Source: Vibrio tasmaniensis 1F-187 (GTDB lineage: Bacteria; Pseudomonadota; Gammaproteobacteria; Enterobacterales; Vibrionaceae). Taken from it: a stretch of 57,887 nucleotides of DNA. A program made the translations under genes and the position numbers. Where the stretch lies: contig NZ_AJZM02000177.1 in NCBI RefSeq assembly GCF_000272405.2, forward strand, positions 1 to 57,887. The letters are read 5' to 3'. The first letter of the stretch is position 1. Every line of letters begins with the position of its first letter. Below are positions 1 through 8,226 of this stretch, piece after piece. The notes beneath the pieces were generated by a model that was given only the letters and a program-made list of their open reading frames with translations, was not told the origin of the DNA and searched no databases.

Positions 1-73
1 AGCGATAAAAAAAGAAAAACAAAAAAAGATAGAATCATTCGACCGTTTTATGTGAAGTGAAGTGTATAAATTT

Positions 74-92
74 GGAGAGCACATAGCTCTCC
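74..92 (-). terminator. Hairpin after the AlpA-like gene
   Basis: A perfect 7-bp stem (GGAGAGC/GCTCTCC) with a 5-base loop lies 10 bases past the stop of the AlpA-like gene. On the minus strand it is followed by only a weak T/A tract, so termination is plausible but not certain. Confidence 0.45.
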
Positions 93-101
93 TTTGTCAT
101 A

Positions 102-302
102 TCAAGATATGTAACGATCTTCTATTTTTTCAGCTATCCACATTTGAACCTCACTTTCTACCCATGCGACGGCCCTATCTCCAATTGGCACCTGTGATGG
201 AAACTGCTGTTTTTCTATAGAGCGATACATTCCCGACCTTGATAAGCCAGTCATCACTAGTACTTCATTGAGACGAATTAAGCGAGCGGTTACGTTTGAC
301 AT
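102..302 (-). CDS. AlpA-family (MerR-like HTH) regulator
   Basis: This 66-aa protein is a small DNA-binding regulator of the AlpA type. The middle holds the family pattern of a winged helix-turn-helix: RLNEVLVMTGLSRSGMYR, then a short wing ending in the typical V-x-W residues before a C-terminal helix. AlpA proteins usually sit next to P4-type integrases and control excision or act as recombination directionality factors. The integrase gene lies about 180 bases upstream on the same strand, which fits. The start has an AAGGTAAC ribosome site. Function within this element is inferred. Confidence 0.85.
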   Translation of the reverse strand: MSNVTARLIRLNEVLVMTGLSRSGMYRSIEKQQFPSQVPIGDRAVAWVESEVQMWIAEKIEDRYIS

Positions 303-484
303 ATTGTTACCTTACAAGTGAGTGGATTTCACTTAAATGACATATGTCTGAAATTATTTAGGTTATATGCATAATAGAAAAACCATGCCCTATGCCAATG
401 CCCTGCCCGACTTCTAAATTCAGTGAAGGACACTAGTTACACCGTAACATGAGTTTGCTGAAATCAAATTACATGTACCACCTA

Positions 485-1726
485 TTAACCCACAACCTTC
501 AGGCTCTTTTTACCACTCATCGACAAAGTGCCCGAAGCAGCTTCTTCGATATGATCACTCCACCACGCCATGATAACTTTACGGCGTTCAAGGTAGTCAG
601 TTCGGTTGTATGCGCTTCTTACCTTATCTCTATCCACATGAGAAAGTGCGGCTTCGATAATATCTGGATCGAAGTTTTGCTCATTTAAGGTGGTACTGGC
701 TAATGCGCGCAAACCGTGAGAAGTTTGCCTACCCTTCATGCCCATTCGTACCAATGCTTTATTTGCTGTCTCTTTGTTGATGTGATTTTTGTTACTTTTG
801 TCTGCTGGGAAAAGGTATTCACTATCACCCGTGATGAAATCAATGGTTTCCAATAGATCTAAAGTTTGTTTTGTTAAAGGGACAGTATGCACTCTTCCCT
901 TTTTCATTCGTTCAGCAGGAATGACCCAAAGCATCTTTTCTCTGTCAATTTCATCCCAACGTGCCCCAGCCGTTTCAGCAGGTCTTGTCATGGTGTGAAG
1001 TTGCCATTCTAGCAAGCAACGAGTGATGGGTTTTATGGATGCGTAGTTGATTGTTTTGAGGAGCTCTGGAAGCTCATCTGGGGCTAGCGACGCTTGGTTG
1101 GTTACCTTAGCGGTCTCAAATGCTTTACCAATGCCAGCAAGCTTGTTGTGTTCAATCACACCCGTGTTTACTGCAAAGGTCATTATCTCATTGAGGTTAC
1201 GACACAAACGCCCTACTGTTTCTAATTTACCTTGATTAGCAATGGGTTTAATTGTTTTTATCGCTTGTGGTGCCGTAATGTCACCAAGGGGGAGCTTACC
1301 AAGATCAGGTAAGAGGTACTTCTCAATTCGTTGCTTTAGCTTCTTAGCCGTTTGCTCTTTGACGCTTGTTTTCTTCACTTCAATCCAGTCATCAAATACC
1401 GACTGTAACGTATTCGCCAATTCTAACTGTTTTTCTCTGAGAGTCGTATCACGGTGCTCTTTGGGGTCAATACCATCAGCAAGTAGTTCTCTAGCTTCAA
1501 TAGCTTTGGTTCGAGCTTTAGCAAGCGATACAGATGGGTATTTACCAATACTGAGGTTTGCTCGTTTACGAGTAATTGGACGGTAATAGTTAAAGAGCCA
1601 CAATTTGGAACCATTGGGCTTTATTCTCAATGCAAGACCATCACCATCGAGCAGGCTATATTCCTTTTCTTTTGGTTTTGCTTGTAAGATCTGAGTCGCT
1701 GTTAATGGGGTTGTTTTCCTAGCCAT
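485..1726 (-). CDS. P4-type tyrosine integrase
   Basis: This 413-aa site-specific recombinase should integrate and excise the element that starts here. The N-terminal ~90 residues form the arm-binding domain (DUF4102 type, with LRIKPNGSKLWLFNY), residues ~100-190 the core-binding helices, and ~200-390 the catalytic domain. Active-site residues visible are an Arg in the TRPAETAGARW segment, His337/Arg340 in HGLR, His363 in LSHVD and nucleophile Tyr373 in AYNR. Length matches intact family members and no frameshift is seen. It begins about 170 bases from the 3' end of tRNA-Val and points away from it, the usual arrangement for a tRNA-integrated island whose body lies to the left. Confidence 0.95.
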   Translation of the reverse strand: MARKTTPLTATQILQAKPKEKEYSLLDGDGLALRIKPNGSKLWLFNYYRPITRKRANLSIGKYPSVSLAKARTKAIEARELLADGIDPKEHRDTTLREKQLELANTLQSVFDDWIEVKKTSVKEQTAKKLKQRIEKYLLPDLGKLPLGDITAPQAIKTIKPIANQGKLETVGRLCRNLNEIMTFAVNTGVIEHNKLAGIGKAFETAKVTNQASLAPDELPELLKTINYASIKPITRCLLEWQLHTMTRPAETAGARWDEIDREKMLWVIPAERMKKGRVHTVPLTKQTLDLLETIDFITGDSEYLFPADKSNKNHINKETANKALVRMGMKGRQTSHGLRALASTTLNEQNFDPDIIEAALSHVDRDKVRSAYNRTDYLERRKVIMAWWSDHIEEAASGTLSMSGKKSLKVVG

Positions 1727-1754
1727 AGTAACATCACCAATCCATATTTCCTGT

Positions 1755-1775
1755 AGTGTTACTAACAGTGTTACT
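1755..1775. repeat. Paired AGTGTTACT direct repeat upstream of integrase
   Basis: AGTGTTACT occurs twice with a 12-bp period between the integrase start and the tRNA. Short direct repeats in this position often serve as arm-type integrase binding sites or integrase operators. The position supports this, but nothing else in the sequence does. Confidence 0.35.
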
Positions 1776-1861
1776 TTAAACGGTGGATTTTACAACACAT
1801 CATGGGATCTCTTGGGACCAAAAAATGGCTAAGAGTCTGATAAAACAAGGAATTGCAGACA

Positions 1862-1886
1862 CAAAAAAGCCCACACTAGGTGGGCT
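1862..1886 (-). terminator. Terminator of tRNA-Val
   Basis: On the minus strand a 7-bp stem AGCCCAC/GTGGGCT with a 5-base loop is followed by six T residues. It lies 14 bases beyond the tRNA CCA end and would terminate the tRNA transcript. If the element integrated into the tRNA 3' end, this hairpin lies on the element side. Confidence 0.8.
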
Positions 1887-1899
1887 CTTTCGTATAATG

Positions 1900-1976
1900 T
1901 GGTGCCCGCTACTGGACTCGAACCAGTGACACCTTGCATGTCATGCAAGTACTCTAACCAACTGAGCTAAGCGGGC
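1900..1976 (-). tRNA. tRNA-Val (anticodon GAC)
   Basis: Reading the minus strand, a 77-nt cloverleaf folds with acceptor GCCCGCT/AGCGGGC, D-arm GCTC/GAGT, anticodon stem CTTGC/GCAAG with loop ATGACAT, T-arm ACTGG-TTCGAGT-CCAGT, discriminator A and encoded CCA. Anticodon GAC reads valine GUC/GUU codons. Its 3' end faces the integrase gene, so it is the likely attachment site. The gene is intact. Confidence 0.96.
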
Positions 1977-2241
1977 AATGCTGTGAAACTTATCTAACCG
2001 CTTTATTAAGTGGCTAACGCTTCAGAACGAGATGGATAATAGCGAGTGATTTGGATACGTGCAAGGATAAATTTGCACAAAACTGTTCGTTTGCTTTTAA
2101 AAGCAACAATCAGAATAAATTTTAAACACAAAGCAGATCAATGGCTTGAAGTAGATCACATTTAAGTTCAACTTCGATAATTACGGACATCAGCATGCTT
2201 CGTGTCTTTTCTCCCTTTACTGAGCACTTTGGCGCAATGTA

Positions 2242-2910
2242 TTAGTTAGAATCTTCATCCATGTCGAACACGACGTTGTAGTTCTCGGTATAAGTACAGT
2301 TAGGTTGACGACTACAAGTAAAGAAACGTCGGCCTTTATAATCGCCATGGCTTGCCAGTTTGATGATCATAGGGCTGCTACATTTCTTACAGAATCGAAC
2401 TTCTTTTGATGGCTCAATCAAATCGATGTGTGCTGCCAGTAACCTCTTCAAACGGCTCACTTGATAACTGTGCTTAATTGAAGCGCCAATAAGTGGAAGG
2501 CCTGCCGATTTACAAACGTGCATCAATAGCTTCTCGCGATCAACCTTTCCTTTATTAAGCTCTTTTCCATTGTCCAATTCGATGATTACGCGTGGCTCTA
2601 ACGTTCGCGGGTCGCACACTACAAAGTCAAAATAACTACGTGATATTTTGTTGTTCGCGATAAACCAATTCTTTTTATTGTTCGCCTTAGCGGGGACAAC
2701 TATGTTAGACATGCTCACTTTAGCAAATACTTCCCCATGGTTACCCACTGCGGATTTGAGTGCGTTATAGAAGGTCGCTTGTTGCGCCGACATTAACGAG
2801 CCTTTCTTTTGATAAGCATGATCTTTGGTGTCATCATTTTTTACTAGATAGTTTTGAATAAAGTAAAAGAACACAACCAGAACAATTACAACGATAAAAA
2901 TATTAGTCAT
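2242..2910 (-). CDS. Membrane-anchored DUF2726 protein with zinc ribbon
   Basis: This 222-aa protein has one N-terminal membrane segment (about residues 3-20), a central DUF2726 domain (~45-165) and a C-terminal C4 zinc ribbon of topoisomerase type (CKKC about 15 residues after the domain, then CSRQPNC). DUF2726 resembles restriction-endonuclease-like folds; the FDFVVCDP...IIELDNGKE segment has the spacing of a PD-(D/E)xK-type core with D, E and D/K residues. The role is unknown. I chose ATG at 2910; the longer frame starts with TTG four codons upstream. It stands alone beside the tRNA. Confidence 0.8.
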   Translation of the reverse strand: MTNIFIVVIVLVVFFYFIQNYLVKNDDTKDHAYQKKGSLMSAQQATFYNALKSAVGNHGEVFAKVSMSNIVVPAKANNKKNWFIANNKISRSYFDFVVCDPRTLEPRVIIELDNGKELNKGKVDREKLLMHVCKSAGLPLIGASIKHSYQVSRLKRLLAAHIDLIEPSKEVRFCKKCSSPMIIKLASHGDYKGRRFFTCSRQPNCTYTENYNVVFDMDEDSN

Positions 2911-3118
2911 TTTCCAACACAATCACATTTGTATAGGGATTAAGAGAGTGGTTAGCGTATGTAGAAAAGCGTCACGTGGCAAGAAAAAGAAGCAGAGCTG
3001 CGAATTGGAATCATGACCTTTGAACGCTTTAATCGTCAGAGGCGGTCTCTTTATCGGCTTCGACAGTTCAAGACGCACATCTCCTATTTAATAATCAAAT
3101 CATCAATTACATATTAAA

Positions 3119-3160
3119 TTGATTCAGATCAAACCGCACCAAGTTGTGACCAATTAGCAT
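3119..3160 (+). promoter_or_regulatory. FNR site and class II promoter
   Basis: TTGATTCAGATCAA at 3119-3132 matches the FNR consensus TTGAT-N4-ATCAA perfectly. TAGCAT at 3155-3160 is a reasonable -10 hexamer. A start site near 3167 would put the FNR centre (3125.5) at -41.5, the class II activation position. The start codon of the 61-aa gene follows at 3197 with an AAGGA site. Confidence 0.6.
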
Positions 3161-3196
3161 AAAAAACGTTAGGCAAATGTTAACAAGGAAATTGCT

Positions 3197-3382
3197 ATGG
3201 AACTCAAACAAGACCCAAGATGTTATACCGATGTGTGTGTCGATGGTAAGTGGTTCCATTATGACCACTGTGGCACTCAAGCTTATATGCTAAAAGGTGG
3301 CGCTTCAGCAGTCATTGAACTCGCTCGAGAACCAGCAACAGAGAGTGAGCTAGTTGAAATGTTAGAAAGTATCGCTAAGTAA
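3197..3382 (+). CDS. Small orphan protein, probably FNR-activated
   Basis: This 61-aa acidic soluble protein belongs to no family I recognise. It has three cysteines (Cys9, Cys14, Cys26) and two histidines near the centre (HYDHCGTQAY), which could bind a metal but do not form a standard motif. The C-terminal half is a likely amphipathic helix (ELVEMLESIAK). An AAGGA ribosome site sits 9 bases before the ATG, and a perfect FNR palindrome lies at the activating distance upstream, supporting a real gene used under low oxygen. No signal peptide or membrane segment. Confidence 0.75.
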   Translation: MELKQDPRCYTDVCVDGKWFHYDHCGTQAYMLKGGASAVIELAREPATESELVEMLESIAK

Positions 3383-3405
3383 TACTCTTAATAGATAATA
3401 TAAAA

Positions 3406-3446
3406 ACTAAGCGAATAGGAGTTGATAACACCCTTATTCGCTTAGT
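3406..3446. terminator. 12-bp inverted repeat between convergent genes
   Basis: ACTAAGCGAATA at 3406-3417 is perfectly complementary to TATTCGCTTAGT at 3435-3446 (17-base loop). It lies after the 61-aa gene and before the convergent diguanylate cyclase. There is no U tract, so it may be an RNA-stabilising hairpin rather than a classic terminator. Confidence 0.45.
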
Positions 3447-3468
3447 TGCTTAGTTGCTTAGTTGCTTA
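3441..3468. repeat. 8-bp tandem repeat CTTAGTTG x3.5
   Basis: Three exact copies of CTTAGTTG plus half a copy. The first copy overlaps the right arm of the neighbouring inverted repeat. Similar 8-bp arrays with a TTAG/CTAA core occur at five other places in the window, all after gene ends. Confidence 0.85.
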
Positions 3469-3607
3469 TTAAAATAGTTGCTTTAGGTTCTTTTACTCGA
3501 TTAAATTTAAACGCTTCTGCCTAAGGGGAATGATTCAGATGAGGCTGCCAAGTATTTAAATTACAGGTTCATTTAAGCTGTATTTTCGCACTAAGCTGTA
3601 TTTTTCG

Positions 3608-5566
3608 CTAAGCAATGACCACCTGGTTGCGCCCTGATTGTTTTGCTTGATATAAAGCGTCATCTGCTGATTTCAAATGCTGTTTGTAGGTACTGCTATT
3701 TAATTCTTGATACGTTAAATGAATGGTCGCACCAATTGATGTAGTTAACGCTAACGGACCGGAATACGTTTCTATCGTTTGATCAGCGATTGTTTGCCTT
3801 ATCATTTCCAACTGTTCGTCTGGGTCTTGAGTGCCAGCAAGCAGTAAAACGAATTCTTCCCCACCCCATCGAGCCAACACATCGTTTGTTGATAGCGCTC
3901 GCTCTATACGCTTAGCAACCTCTACCAAAACTTGGTCCCCAATATCATGTCCGTATGTATCATTGACTCGTTTAAATTGATCTAAGTCCAAAATAGCAAG
4001 CGTATACCCGAACGGCGACAAACGGTATGGCATTGGCTGAGTTAACAATTGTTCCAGGTAGCGTCTATTGAATAAACCTGTCAACTCACATCTCGTCGAT
4101 TGCTTAACCAACTCTTTGTTGGTCTTATGCATAGTGCATAACCTTACCAGAAGTACAGCAAAGCTTATGATGACCATAACACCGAGTACGACAACAATGC
4201 GGTCTTTTAAGCTCTGTTTATCTAGCGTCATCTCTGCGAGCTCTTTTTCTGCATTAAGCAGTTCATTCTCTTTCGCTAATGAAGCCGTAGCAAAGTCTTG
4301 TTCTAATAAAAAGATATCACTCTGACGCTTTTCAAATAACAGCGCTTTGTTGCCCTTGTAATAAAGCTTGAAATACCGAAGTCCAATTTCACTGTTGCCT
4401 TTAGATTCATAGTATTCTGCAAGCGCTTTGAAACCAAGCACCTTCCAACTACGGCTGCCAACAATATCAAACATCGTAGACGAACGTTTTAGATCAAAGA
4501 AAACAAAGTTATCTTGGTTCAAACCGATATTTGCTAAAGCTCTGTTTAAGTAACACTGACCCAGTTGGAGTGTGTACTTTGCAACACCCGGGTAACCAAT
4601 ACATTGGTTTGTTACTTTCCTTGCTAACTCAAAGTTCTTTTCTGCTAGCAGTACTTCACTCTGAGCTTTTAGAAGAAGGATTTTGTACCTTTCACTTACG
4701 CTATCATCATTAAATTTGGTGGCACTTTTATAAGCCTCTCGACCTTTTACTAAGTCGCCACTGCGTAGATAAGCAAATGATTCATTAACATATAACACAC
4801 CGATGGTTGAACCATCGCGTAGTCCACTTTTGATATAGAGTTTTTTGGCCTGTTCGATAAGTTTGAGTGCTTTCGGCCAATCTTCCAGATAGATATAAAG
4901 CAATGCCATATTCGACATCAACTTACTGTTATAGATATGCCGTGGGTATTTCTTGCCAAGATTTAAGCCCTTATGAAAAAAATACTGAGCTTCGGAAAAA
5001 TCATTTTGGATGTTTTTGATCGACCCCACAGTGTTGTAGGCTTTTATCAACAGTTCTTCATACTGGATTGATTCAGCGATACTTATTGCTGCTTTAACTT
5101 GAGATTCAGCCTCTACTAATTCACCTTGACTCATCTGCTCAATCGCTAGTTCAACTAAAGATTGCGCCTTTAACCACCCCATATCTTCACGCTGTGCTAA
5201 TGCCTTGATCTGTCGTGTGTATTCAGACACAGCCTGTTTATCGAGATCATGCTGTGCGAGATTCGATAAAATCATTAGTTCATAACCACGATAGATGGCT
5301 TTATGTTGCGTAGGGCTCGTTGCTTTTAAGGTTTCAAGCTTTTGGGAGGCAAGCTTTGGATCACCGCGAGACACATTAAGGATTTCAATGAGTTCAGCGC
5401 CATATTGAGTCGCTGATAACTCTTTTTCGGGACTGTACGCGCCTGGGGGTTCTGGTCGAATAGTCTGTAAATCGTCGTCATAAGTTGGATAGAGTAAATA
5501 CAATCCTAGTACAACACTGATCAGTACGACGAGAAAAAATGAGCCTAACACTCTGTTGTTATTCAT
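3608..5566 (-). CDS. Membrane diguanylate cyclase with TPR sensor region
   Basis: This 652-aa inner-membrane protein should make cyclic di-GMP. An N-terminal anchor (residues ~9-27) is followed by a long helical TPR region (~50-430) predicted to face the periplasm, a coiled segment (~430-455), a second membrane helix (~458-480) and a C-terminal GGDEF domain. The active-site motif is GGEEF within ARWGGEEFVLL, so it should be catalytic. The inhibitory I-site (RxxD five residues before GGEEF) is STND here, so product inhibition by the canonical route looks lost. It is a single gene, convergent with the 61-aa gene. The TPR ligand or partner is unknown. Confidence 0.9.
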   Translation of the reverse strand: MNNNRVLGSFFLVVLISVVLGLYLLYPTYDDDLQTIRPEPPGAYSPEKELSATQYGAELIEILNVSRGDPKLASQKLETLKATSPTQHKAIYRGYELMILSNLAQHDLDKQAVSEYTRQIKALAQREDMGWLKAQSLVELAIEQMSQGELVEAESQVKAAISIAESIQYEELLIKAYNTVGSIKNIQNDFSEAQYFFHKGLNLGKKYPRHIYNSKLMSNMALLYIYLEDWPKALKLIEQAKKLYIKSGLRDGSTIGVLYVNESFAYLRSGDLVKGREAYKSATKFNDDSVSERYKILLLKAQSEVLLAEKNFELARKVTNQCIGYPGVAKYTLQLGQCYLNRALANIGLNQDNFVFFDLKRSSTMFDIVGSRSWKVLGFKALAEYYESKGNSEIGLRYFKLYYKGNKALLFEKRQSDIFLLEQDFATASLAKENELLNAEKELAEMTLDKQSLKDRIVVVLGVMVIISFAVLLVRLCTMHKTNKELVKQSTRCELTGLFNRRYLEQLLTQPMPYRLSPFGYTLAILDLDQFKRVNDTYGHDIGDQVLVEVAKRIERALSTNDVLARWGGEEFVLLLAGTQDPDEQLEMIRQTIADQTIETYSGPLALTTSIGATIHLTYQELNSSTYKQHLKSADDALYQAKQSGRNQVVIA

Positions 5567-5824
5567 TTATAAGTGCCATTACTGATTGCATACCAATTTA
5601 ATCGACGGTTACCTTAAGCGGTTTCACATTGTACCCGACACATATGGAGATTTAAATCCTGCACATGGGTCGATCCGCGTAGTATTTTTCTCATAAATTA
5701 GAATAATCAGATAATTTTCTTGATTTAACTCAGGCAATGATTCTGTAAAAAGGCGTTATAGTTATTTTCCTGTTCCTGCCTCCGTGACTTCTTTAGAAAC
5801 AACGGAGCAAAATGAGAATTAACA

Positions 5825-6931
5825 ATGACCCAAATTAATGAACAACGTCTCGTAGAACATTTCTGCGATCTAGTGAAAATTGATAGTGAATCTCGTAACG
5901 AAAAAGCGATTGCTGAAGCTTTGGCTGAGCAACTCGGTGAACTGGGTTTTGAAGTTCACAAACTGGCGGTTCCTGAAGAAGTGTCTAACGGTTTCAACAT
6001 CTACGCTCGTCTAGATGGCACTCTTCCAGGTAGCACAGTATTCAGCTGCCACATGGACACAGTAACGCCAGGTATCGGCATTGAGCCAATCATTGAAGAC
6101 GGCATCATCCGCTCTAAAGGCAATACGATTCTAGGCGGCGACGACAAGTCTGGTATCGCAGCGATCATGGAAGCGGTTCGCGTAATCCAAGCTGAAGGCC
6201 AAGCGCACAAAACCATTGAAATCGCGTTCACCGTATTCGAAGAAGGCGGTCTGTTCGGCTCTTTGAACTTCGATATGTCTTACATTCAGTCTGAGCACGC
6301 TATCATACTAGATACAGGCGGCCCAATTGGCACTATCGTCAATGCAGCACCTGGCCAACAGAAAATCGTTGCGAAGATCAAAGGGCGCCCTGCTCACGCG
6401 GGTTTAGCGCCAGAAGAAGGCATCAGTGCCATTCAAGTTGCAGCAGACGCGATCACTAAGATGAATCTGCTTCGTATCGATGAAGAAACAACAGCAAACG
6501 TCGGTATTGTTGAAGGCGGTCAAGCGACTAACATCGTAATGCCAGAACTTAAAGTCGTGGCTGAAGCTCGCTCTCTAAACGGAGAAAAGCTAACAGCTCA
6601 AGTTGAGCACATGATCTCTACATTCCAAGAGAGTGCAAAACAGTTCGGTGCTGAAGTAGAAATCGAATCGACTCGTGCTTACGATGCATTCGTTATCGCA
6701 GACGATCACCCGCACATTCTTTCTATCAAATCCGCATTCGAGAAGCTTGGCGTAACAGCGAACACTAAACGCACTGGCGGCGGTAGCGATGCAAACAACT
6801 TCAACGCGAAAGGCCTAACAACGGTTAACCTTTCTACAGGTATGGCGAAAGTTCACACCACTGAAGAGTACATTGCAGTGAAAGACATGGTCGCAATCAC
6901 TGAGTTTGTTGTGGCTTACGTGACTCAATAG
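5825..6931 (+). CDS. M20-family metallopeptidase (PepT-like)
   Basis: This 368-aa cytoplasmic zinc peptidase belongs to the M20 tripeptidase/PepT-related group. Metal and catalytic motifs are visible: HMDTV near residue 77, GGDDKSG near 105 with the bridging Asp, EEGG near 140 with the catalytic and metal Glu, LDTGG near 165, and the C-terminal HTTEEY His. The central dimerisation/lid domain runs about 180-295. It is shorter than E. coli PepT (about 408 aa), so tripeptide specificity is not certain. The ATG at 5825 has GAGAA upstream. It is a single gene ending before a 21-bp degenerate triplication and a strong terminator. Confidence 0.88.
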   Translation: MTQINEQRLVEHFCDLVKIDSESRNEKAIAEALAEQLGELGFEVHKLAVPEEVSNGFNIYARLDGTLPGSTVFSCHMDTVTPGIGIEPIIEDGIIRSKGNTILGGDDKSGIAAIMEAVRVIQAEGQAHKTIEIAFTVFEEGGLFGSLNFDMSYIQSEHAIILDTGGPIGTIVNAAPGQQKIVAKIKGRPAHAGLAPEEGISAIQVAADAITKMNLLRIDEETTANVGIVEGGQATNIVMPELKVVAEARSLNGEKLTAQVEHMISTFQESAKQFGAEVEIESTRAYDAFVIADDHPHILSIKSAFEKLGVTANTKRTGGGSDANNFNAKGLTTVNLSTGMAKVHTTEEYIAVKDMVAITEFVVAYVTQ

Positions 6932-6993
6932 TCTTACTGGTTAACTAGCCTGTCTTATTTGTTAACTAGACAATCTTACTCGTTGACGAAATA
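6931..6993. repeat. Degenerate 21-bp triplication
   Basis: Three 21-bp units begin GTCTTACTGG, GTCTTATTTG and ATCTTACTCG. They start at the last base of the peptidase stop codon and run into the convergent intergenic space. Confidence 0.55.
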
Positions 6994-7016
6994 GAAAATG
7001 CCATCTAGTTAACGTC

Positions 7017-7057
7017 AAAAAGCCGAGTTCACATGTAACGTGTGAGTCGGCTTTTTT
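7017..7057. terminator. Bidirectional terminator
   Basis: AAAAAGCCGA pairs with TCGGCTTTTTT, and TCACA with TGTGA inside, with one small bulge. A-run and T-run flank both sides, so it can end transcription from the peptidase and from the convergent DUF3859 gene. Confidence 0.85.
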
Positions 7058-7086
7058 GTTGTCTTAATTTAGACAGAAGTTCCAAT

Positions 7087-7509
7087 CTAAAACCCCCTAC
7101 GCTTCCAAAACTGCCCTTCGTCTTTCGCAACAAGGTCGAATGTCTTATCAGCAATGATGTTGCCTTTTAGCTCGACGGTCATGCGCCATTTACCGAGTTT
7201 GTTGGAGACAGGCGCCCAGATAGTATCGCCTAAGTAAAAATCCCAGTCATTGTTGCCGACATGCTCTTCACCATCGAACGGTTCGAGCACTTCACCCGTG
7301 TCGGTGGTGATGTTCGGGTGATAGATGCAGTAACGGATTTTTTCACCTTTGGCTTTTTTGATATTCAAGATATAGCCAAATTCCACGTCGATTTCAGCAT
7401 CAACGGTAGTGGTGAACTCTTGGATTTTTGGAAGATCTTTAGATTTGGAATCCCACGTTGTATAGATGCCGTAAGATGTCATGTCGACCACAACAGAGCG
7501 CTTTGCCAT
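7087..7509 (-). CDS. DUF3859 domain protein
   Basis: This 140-aa soluble protein matches the DUF3859 pattern: beta-rich, with a GIYTTWDSKS start and an extended pattern ending in WRMTVELKGNIIADKTFDL. No enzyme motif, signal peptide or membrane helix is visible. It lies 73 bases downstream of the small P-loop kinase on the same strand and may share its transcript. Function unknown. Confidence 0.8.
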   Translation of the reverse strand: MAKRSVVVDMTSYGIYTTWDSKSKDLPKIQEFTTTVDAEIDVEFGYILNIKKAKGEKIRYCIYHPNITTDTGEVLEPFDGEEHVGNNDWDFYLGDTIWAPVSNKLGKWRMTVELKGNIIADKTFDLVAKDEGQFWKRRGF

Positions 7510-7582
7510 TTCAATCGTTACCTTGGAGTTGTTCTATTAATTAATTCTATTTGCCACTCACCCAAGCTGGATAAGCACGAGG

Positions 7583-7951
7583 CTATTCTTGCCAATCTTT
7601 TGCCATGCGCTTAATCACCGACGGTTCAATGTCGTGAATGCTGCCATATTGCTCTCGGCACACTTCTATAACCAAATCCGCTTTATATTTGAGTGCGAGT
7701 TGGCGGTAGGCTTTCATTTCCCACTGCTTAATAAAAGTATTCGACACCACAACGTCTAACCCTTGCTTCAAGCCGTCTTCTGCAGTGTTCTGACACCACT
7801 CATGCGCTTGCTGCAACTGCCTTGGGTCAAAATTATAGTCGCCTTGCTCATTCACGTAATACATATCCGCTTCGACATGCAATGCATCGTAGGTTTTTGC
7901 TTTTGTTGACTTGCCGGAACCGGGCAACCCTCGAATGAGTATTAACTTCAT
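7583..7951 (-). CDS. Small P-loop ATPase/kinase
   Basis: This 122-aa protein is a minimal P-loop kinase. GLPGSGKST (residues 8-16) is the Walker A motif; EADMYY supplies an acidic base pair and VVVSNTF resembles the Walker B strand. It resembles the short AAA/polynucleotide-kinase-like group related to the NEDD4-binding-protein-2 kinase domain. At 122 aa it lacks a large lid, so the substrate cannot be guessed. It may be cotranscribed with the DUF3859 gene. Confidence 0.75.
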   Translation of the reverse strand: MKLILIRGLPGSGKSTKAKTYDALHVEADMYYVNEQGDYNFDPRQLQQAHEWCQNTAEDGLKQGLDVVVSNTFIKQWEMKAYRQLALKYKADLVIEVCREQYGSIHDIEPSVIKRMAKDWQE

Positions 7952-8185
7952 CTGTCACTTTACAGGCTAATTTTAAAACATGAGTTTATCTTAAATAGTG
8001 ACGAGTTTCTCTGATAACTGCCGTTGCTCAACATCCGAAAACCGAGTCCTTATACTCGACTCAGATAATCACTGAATACAATGAGACTCCCCTCGACGTC
8101 GGTGAATGACTTCTGAAAGCAAACACAAATAATTTACAACTATCCATTTTGTATATCGACAAGCGTATCAAACTACTATAGATTT

Positions 8186-8209
8186 AGATGTATAGACGTC
8201 TACATATCT
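8186..8209. promoter_or_regulatory. MetJ operator: three tandem met boxes
   Basis: Three adjoining 8-bp units, AGATGTAT, AGACGTCT and ACATATCT, match the met-box consensus AGACGTCT; the middle one is perfect. The array lies 18 bases before the metA start and would let MetJ with S-adenosylmethionine repress metA. Confidence 0.85.
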
Positions 8210-8226
8210 AGCTTAGGGAGAAAGCT

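Noticed and set aside
449..688. Plus-strand 79-aa frame across the integrase 3' end
   Set aside because: It is antisense to the conserved integrase C-terminus and has no ribosome site or recognisable motif.
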